Shown here in pieces: positions 61,325 through 64,000 of a DNA stretch of 64,000 nucleotides (position 1 is its first letter; each line of letters opens with the position of its first letter). This DNA is from Coriaria nepalensis (Eukaryota > Streptophyta > Magnoliopsida > Cucurbitales > Coriariaceae). Where the stretch lies: contig CP114496.1 of the NCBI GenBank assembly GCA_027186245.1, positions 441,501-505,500 of the forward strand. Direction: 5' to 3'. The notes beneath the pieces were generated by a model. The model worked only from the letters and a program-made list of their open reading frames with translations, was not told the origin of the DNA and did not search any database. The translations under genes and the position numbers were made by a program.

Positions 61325-61847
61325 TGTATTTATATTAAGAATTTATGGAATTTAGTATGTTTTAGAACTTGTTTAAATTTGTTATGTGATACTATTTTAG
61401 TTTGTGGTAATTTGAATTATGGTTGTAGTAATTTATGTAGTAATATATAATTTACCTTATGAATTCTTAATTCTTTCAAGATATTCATAACTGCCTAGTT
61501 GCAAATGGAATCTCATAGAGATGAACAATAATGTGAGTATACATCTATCGCTGATAAGATATAATGTTATGAAAATCATCATATTCACATGTGACTTATT
61601 TTTCTTTTGGGAAATTAGTTTCATTCACCGAAAGCAATAATGTGTATCATCTTTCACCAAAAACAGTGATGTTAGTACACAACTTTTGATGATAAGACAT
61701 AAGTTTTTCAAAATCATCATATTCACATGTGACTTTTTTTTCTTATTTAATGACCAAGCAGATGGTCATTCTCATTCACCATTGAAATCAATTTATAAAC
61801 CTCTCTACATATATCTAATTGCTCAAATTTCTTATTGTCACTACAAA

Positions 61848-64000
61848 TGGCACTAAGGCATAAAGTTGGTTCTCAATCCTTGACGGAGCCAATACCAGAA
61901 GGTTTGACCATGAAATCAGATGATGGCATACAGGTTATTGTGTACAATCTATGTTTCAGGTGTGTCGACCATACATATGATTGGTACAACTATTATGCCG
62001 GCCAAATTGGGTTTAGCATTAGAGTCTATGACAAACGTTTACGTCGGGGTACCTCCATCGTAACAAGCAAGAAGTTTGTTTGTAACAAGGAAGAGAAACG
62101 GATGTCCAGAGAACCAAAAAGCAAAGTGATGAAGGAAGTACCTGAAACAAGATGTGGATGTGTTGCTTATTTCACTATTCAACCACAGGGCGATGGGATG
62201 TACTATACTTATGGATGGAATGAAAAGCACAACCACGAGTTAATAACACCATCAAAAAAACACTTGCTCCGTTCCCAAAGGAAAATAACGACAGATCAGT
62301 GCATTGAGATTGATGCATCTGATAGAGTCGAAATTCGACCAAAGCAGGCGCACGATCTGATGGTGACTTTGTCTGGTGGACGAGATAATTTGGGTTACCT
62401 TCATCAAGACCTAAAAAATTATATAATTGGTCGATAGAGTCAAACGATGGAACACGGGGTAGCCACTGCCCTCTATAACTGGTTTGGAATTCAACAGAGG
62501 AAGAACTCACAATTTTTTGTGATGGTTCAGACAAACGAAGATGAGTTGATAACCAATATCTTTTGGGCAGACCATTCCATTTGTCGCGATTATGCAATCT
62601 TTGGGGACTTTGTATCTTTCGATACAACCTACCGGACGAAAGATCGACACCAACCGTTAAGGGTATTCGTGGGTTTGAATCACCACAAAGAAAGAATATG
62701 TTTTGGGGCCTGCCTGTTGTTTGATGAGACAATAGAAACATTCCAATGGTTATTCCATACATTTGTGAACTGTATGGGAGGCAAGGCACCAGTATCACTA
62801 TTCACATATCAAGATGCAGCTATGTCTGCTGCAATCCCCATCGTCTTACCGAACACAAATCACTTCCTTTGTGTGTGGCATATCTCTCAAAATGCCGTGA
62901 AAAATAGGTGTACTAATGCATAACAAAATTTCCAAGAATGTTTGGAATAAACTACTTTTCAGTAGCGAGGTGGAAGATTTTGAGACTGAATGGTCTTAGA
63001 TGCTAGATGACTATAATCTGCATGAGAACTCATGGCTCCAAAGAATATACGAGAGGCGTCATAAGTGGGCGCAGACATATGTGAGAAATGCTTTATGTGC
63101 TGGTAGAAGGACCACGCAAGTAAGTGAAAGCTTTAACTCGCACCTTCACGGATATTTGAAGACGAATATGAACGTAGACCGATTCCTACAAAAATTTCAA
63201 GCATCTATTGATGACCTTCGGTATAAGGAGTTGGTATCAAACTTTAACATGAAGAACAATTTGGCAACTAAAAAAGCAAATGACCCCTTCTCCAAACATG
63301 CCTGCAATGTTTATACACAAAAAATGTACGCCTATTTCGCATGCGAAATATTCACATTGAACTGGTTACACCAAGATGGTTTCTGTACGGCTTCAAATTG
63401 TGAACAAGTACTGTTGCACTATCATAGTAATGACCCGCATCACAATTGTTCATTGACGAAGAAATATTGTGTCACGATGAATCAAAATGGGTTTTATCAA
63501 TGCACATGCAGAGTCTTCGAATATGTAGGCATTCCCTGTATCCATCTTATTTGCAAACTTAGACAGTGTAATCATTATCACATACCAGAAGCATATATAC
63601 TAAGCAAATGGACGAGGAAAGCAAGAGAAAGGTATACAGAGTTTTCAAACTTATTTGCAAACTTAGACAGTGTAATCATTATCACATACCAGAAGCATAT
63701 ATACTAAGCAAATGGACGAGGAAAGCAAGAGAAAGGTATACAGAGTTTTCAACATCATCATCACAGGAAGATCCACATATTGAGGCAGCTGCAACTCGAA
63801 GGAGACATATCAATATGTTCACATCGACATTAGAAAGGCTTGCGGTTGATCCTCAAACATTTCCTACCGTCATAGACGTCTACGAAATCTTGTCAGATCG
63901 ATTAACCCTAGTTAACCTTACATTTAATGCAGAGCAAGGTACATTACCATCTGAGACATTGAATGATCCTCCTCCATCTTCGGAAATAGTTACAAAAGGA
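61848..64000 (+). pseudogene. FAR1-related MULE transposase, broken, cut by window end
   Basis: From the ATG at 61848 a FAR1 DNA-binding region is readable (YAGQIGFSIRV, RCGCVAYF, NEKHNHEL), then the MULE transposase core (FGDFVSFDTTYRT; FLCVWHISQNAVK), a SESFNSHL block and a SWIM zinc finger (CTCRVFEYVGIPCIHL at about 63500). Breaks: in-frame TAG at 62435, a frame change near 62915, TAG at 62997, and a perfect 104-base tandem duplication (63546-63649/63650-63753) that shifts the frame inside the post-SWIM segment. The second acidic catalytic position, normally TDQ, reads TYQ here. The acidic C-terminal tail (STSSSQEDPHIEAAA) resumes in frame after the duplication. Intact relatives are either transposases or the FHY3/FAR1 light-signalling transcription factors. 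Confidence 0.85.
63546..63753 (+). repeat. Perfect 104-bp tandem duplication
   Basis: The 104 bases beginning CTTATTTGCAAACTTAGACA at 63546 are repeated directly from 63650 without mismatch except at the last base. The unit is not a multiple of three. Confidence 0.92.

Overview
This is a window of AT-rich nuclear DNA from a flowering plant. Every recognisable gene is a plant-type gene: multi-exon, with short AT-rich introns and T-rich 3' splice sites. The families (LRR receptors, a TIC32-like SDR, a neprosin-domain protein, plant apyrase, MORC6, EMB2759) and the transposon families (Ty1/copia, FAR1/MULE, DUF1985 elements) point to a eudicot. I cannot fix the species from the sequence alone.

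Layout. 1-0.83 kb: decayed copia RT/RNase H. 4.36-7.02 kb (+): TIC32-like short-chain dehydrogenase, 8 exons. 7.40-7.82 kb (-): possible small two-exon gene. 14.0-17.9 kb (+): full LRR receptor kinase of subfamily XI, RGI3-like. 23.1-25.1 kb (-): neprosin-domain secreted protein, 6 exons. 29.5-33.4 kb (+): UAS/UBX-domain protein whose first intron carries a complete but internally deleted copia element. 33.7-36.2 kb (-): apyrase 6/7-like, 2 exons. 38.7-41.2 kb (+): EMB2759-like plastid protein. 43.1-46.3 kb (-): decayed DUF1985 transposon gene. 49.8-52.7 kb (+): single-exon LRR receptor-like protein without a kinase. 53.7-58.7 kb (-): MORC6-like GHKL ATPase, 19 coding exons that I could join in frame throughout. 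59-64 kb (+): transposon territory with a broken GRF zinc-finger gene and a broken FAR1/MULE transposase running off the window end.

The genes do not form a pathway; this is ordinary plant gene spacing. Two receptor-type genes (14-18 and 50-53 kb) act at the plasma membrane, the neprosin protein is secreted, the apyrase is a two-TM membrane protein, and the TIC32-like and EMB2759-like proteins are of plastid-associated families. The MORC6-like protein belongs to a family that silences transposons, and it sits next to a block of decayed transposon genes.

No wholly new biological system is evident. The strongest unusual observations are: the copia insertion 25 bp upstream of a splice acceptor, so that LTR sequence now supplies the pyrimidine tract; an excess of GC-AG introns (three to four among about 39 inferred introns); a perfect 104-bp tandem duplication that frameshifts the FAR1-like SWIM region; a SINE with perfect target-site duplication; and a set of palindromic dispersed repeats at 45.9-47.4 kb. 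All exon joins below were made by eye from splice signals, reading phase and family resemblance. No alignment or database search was run.
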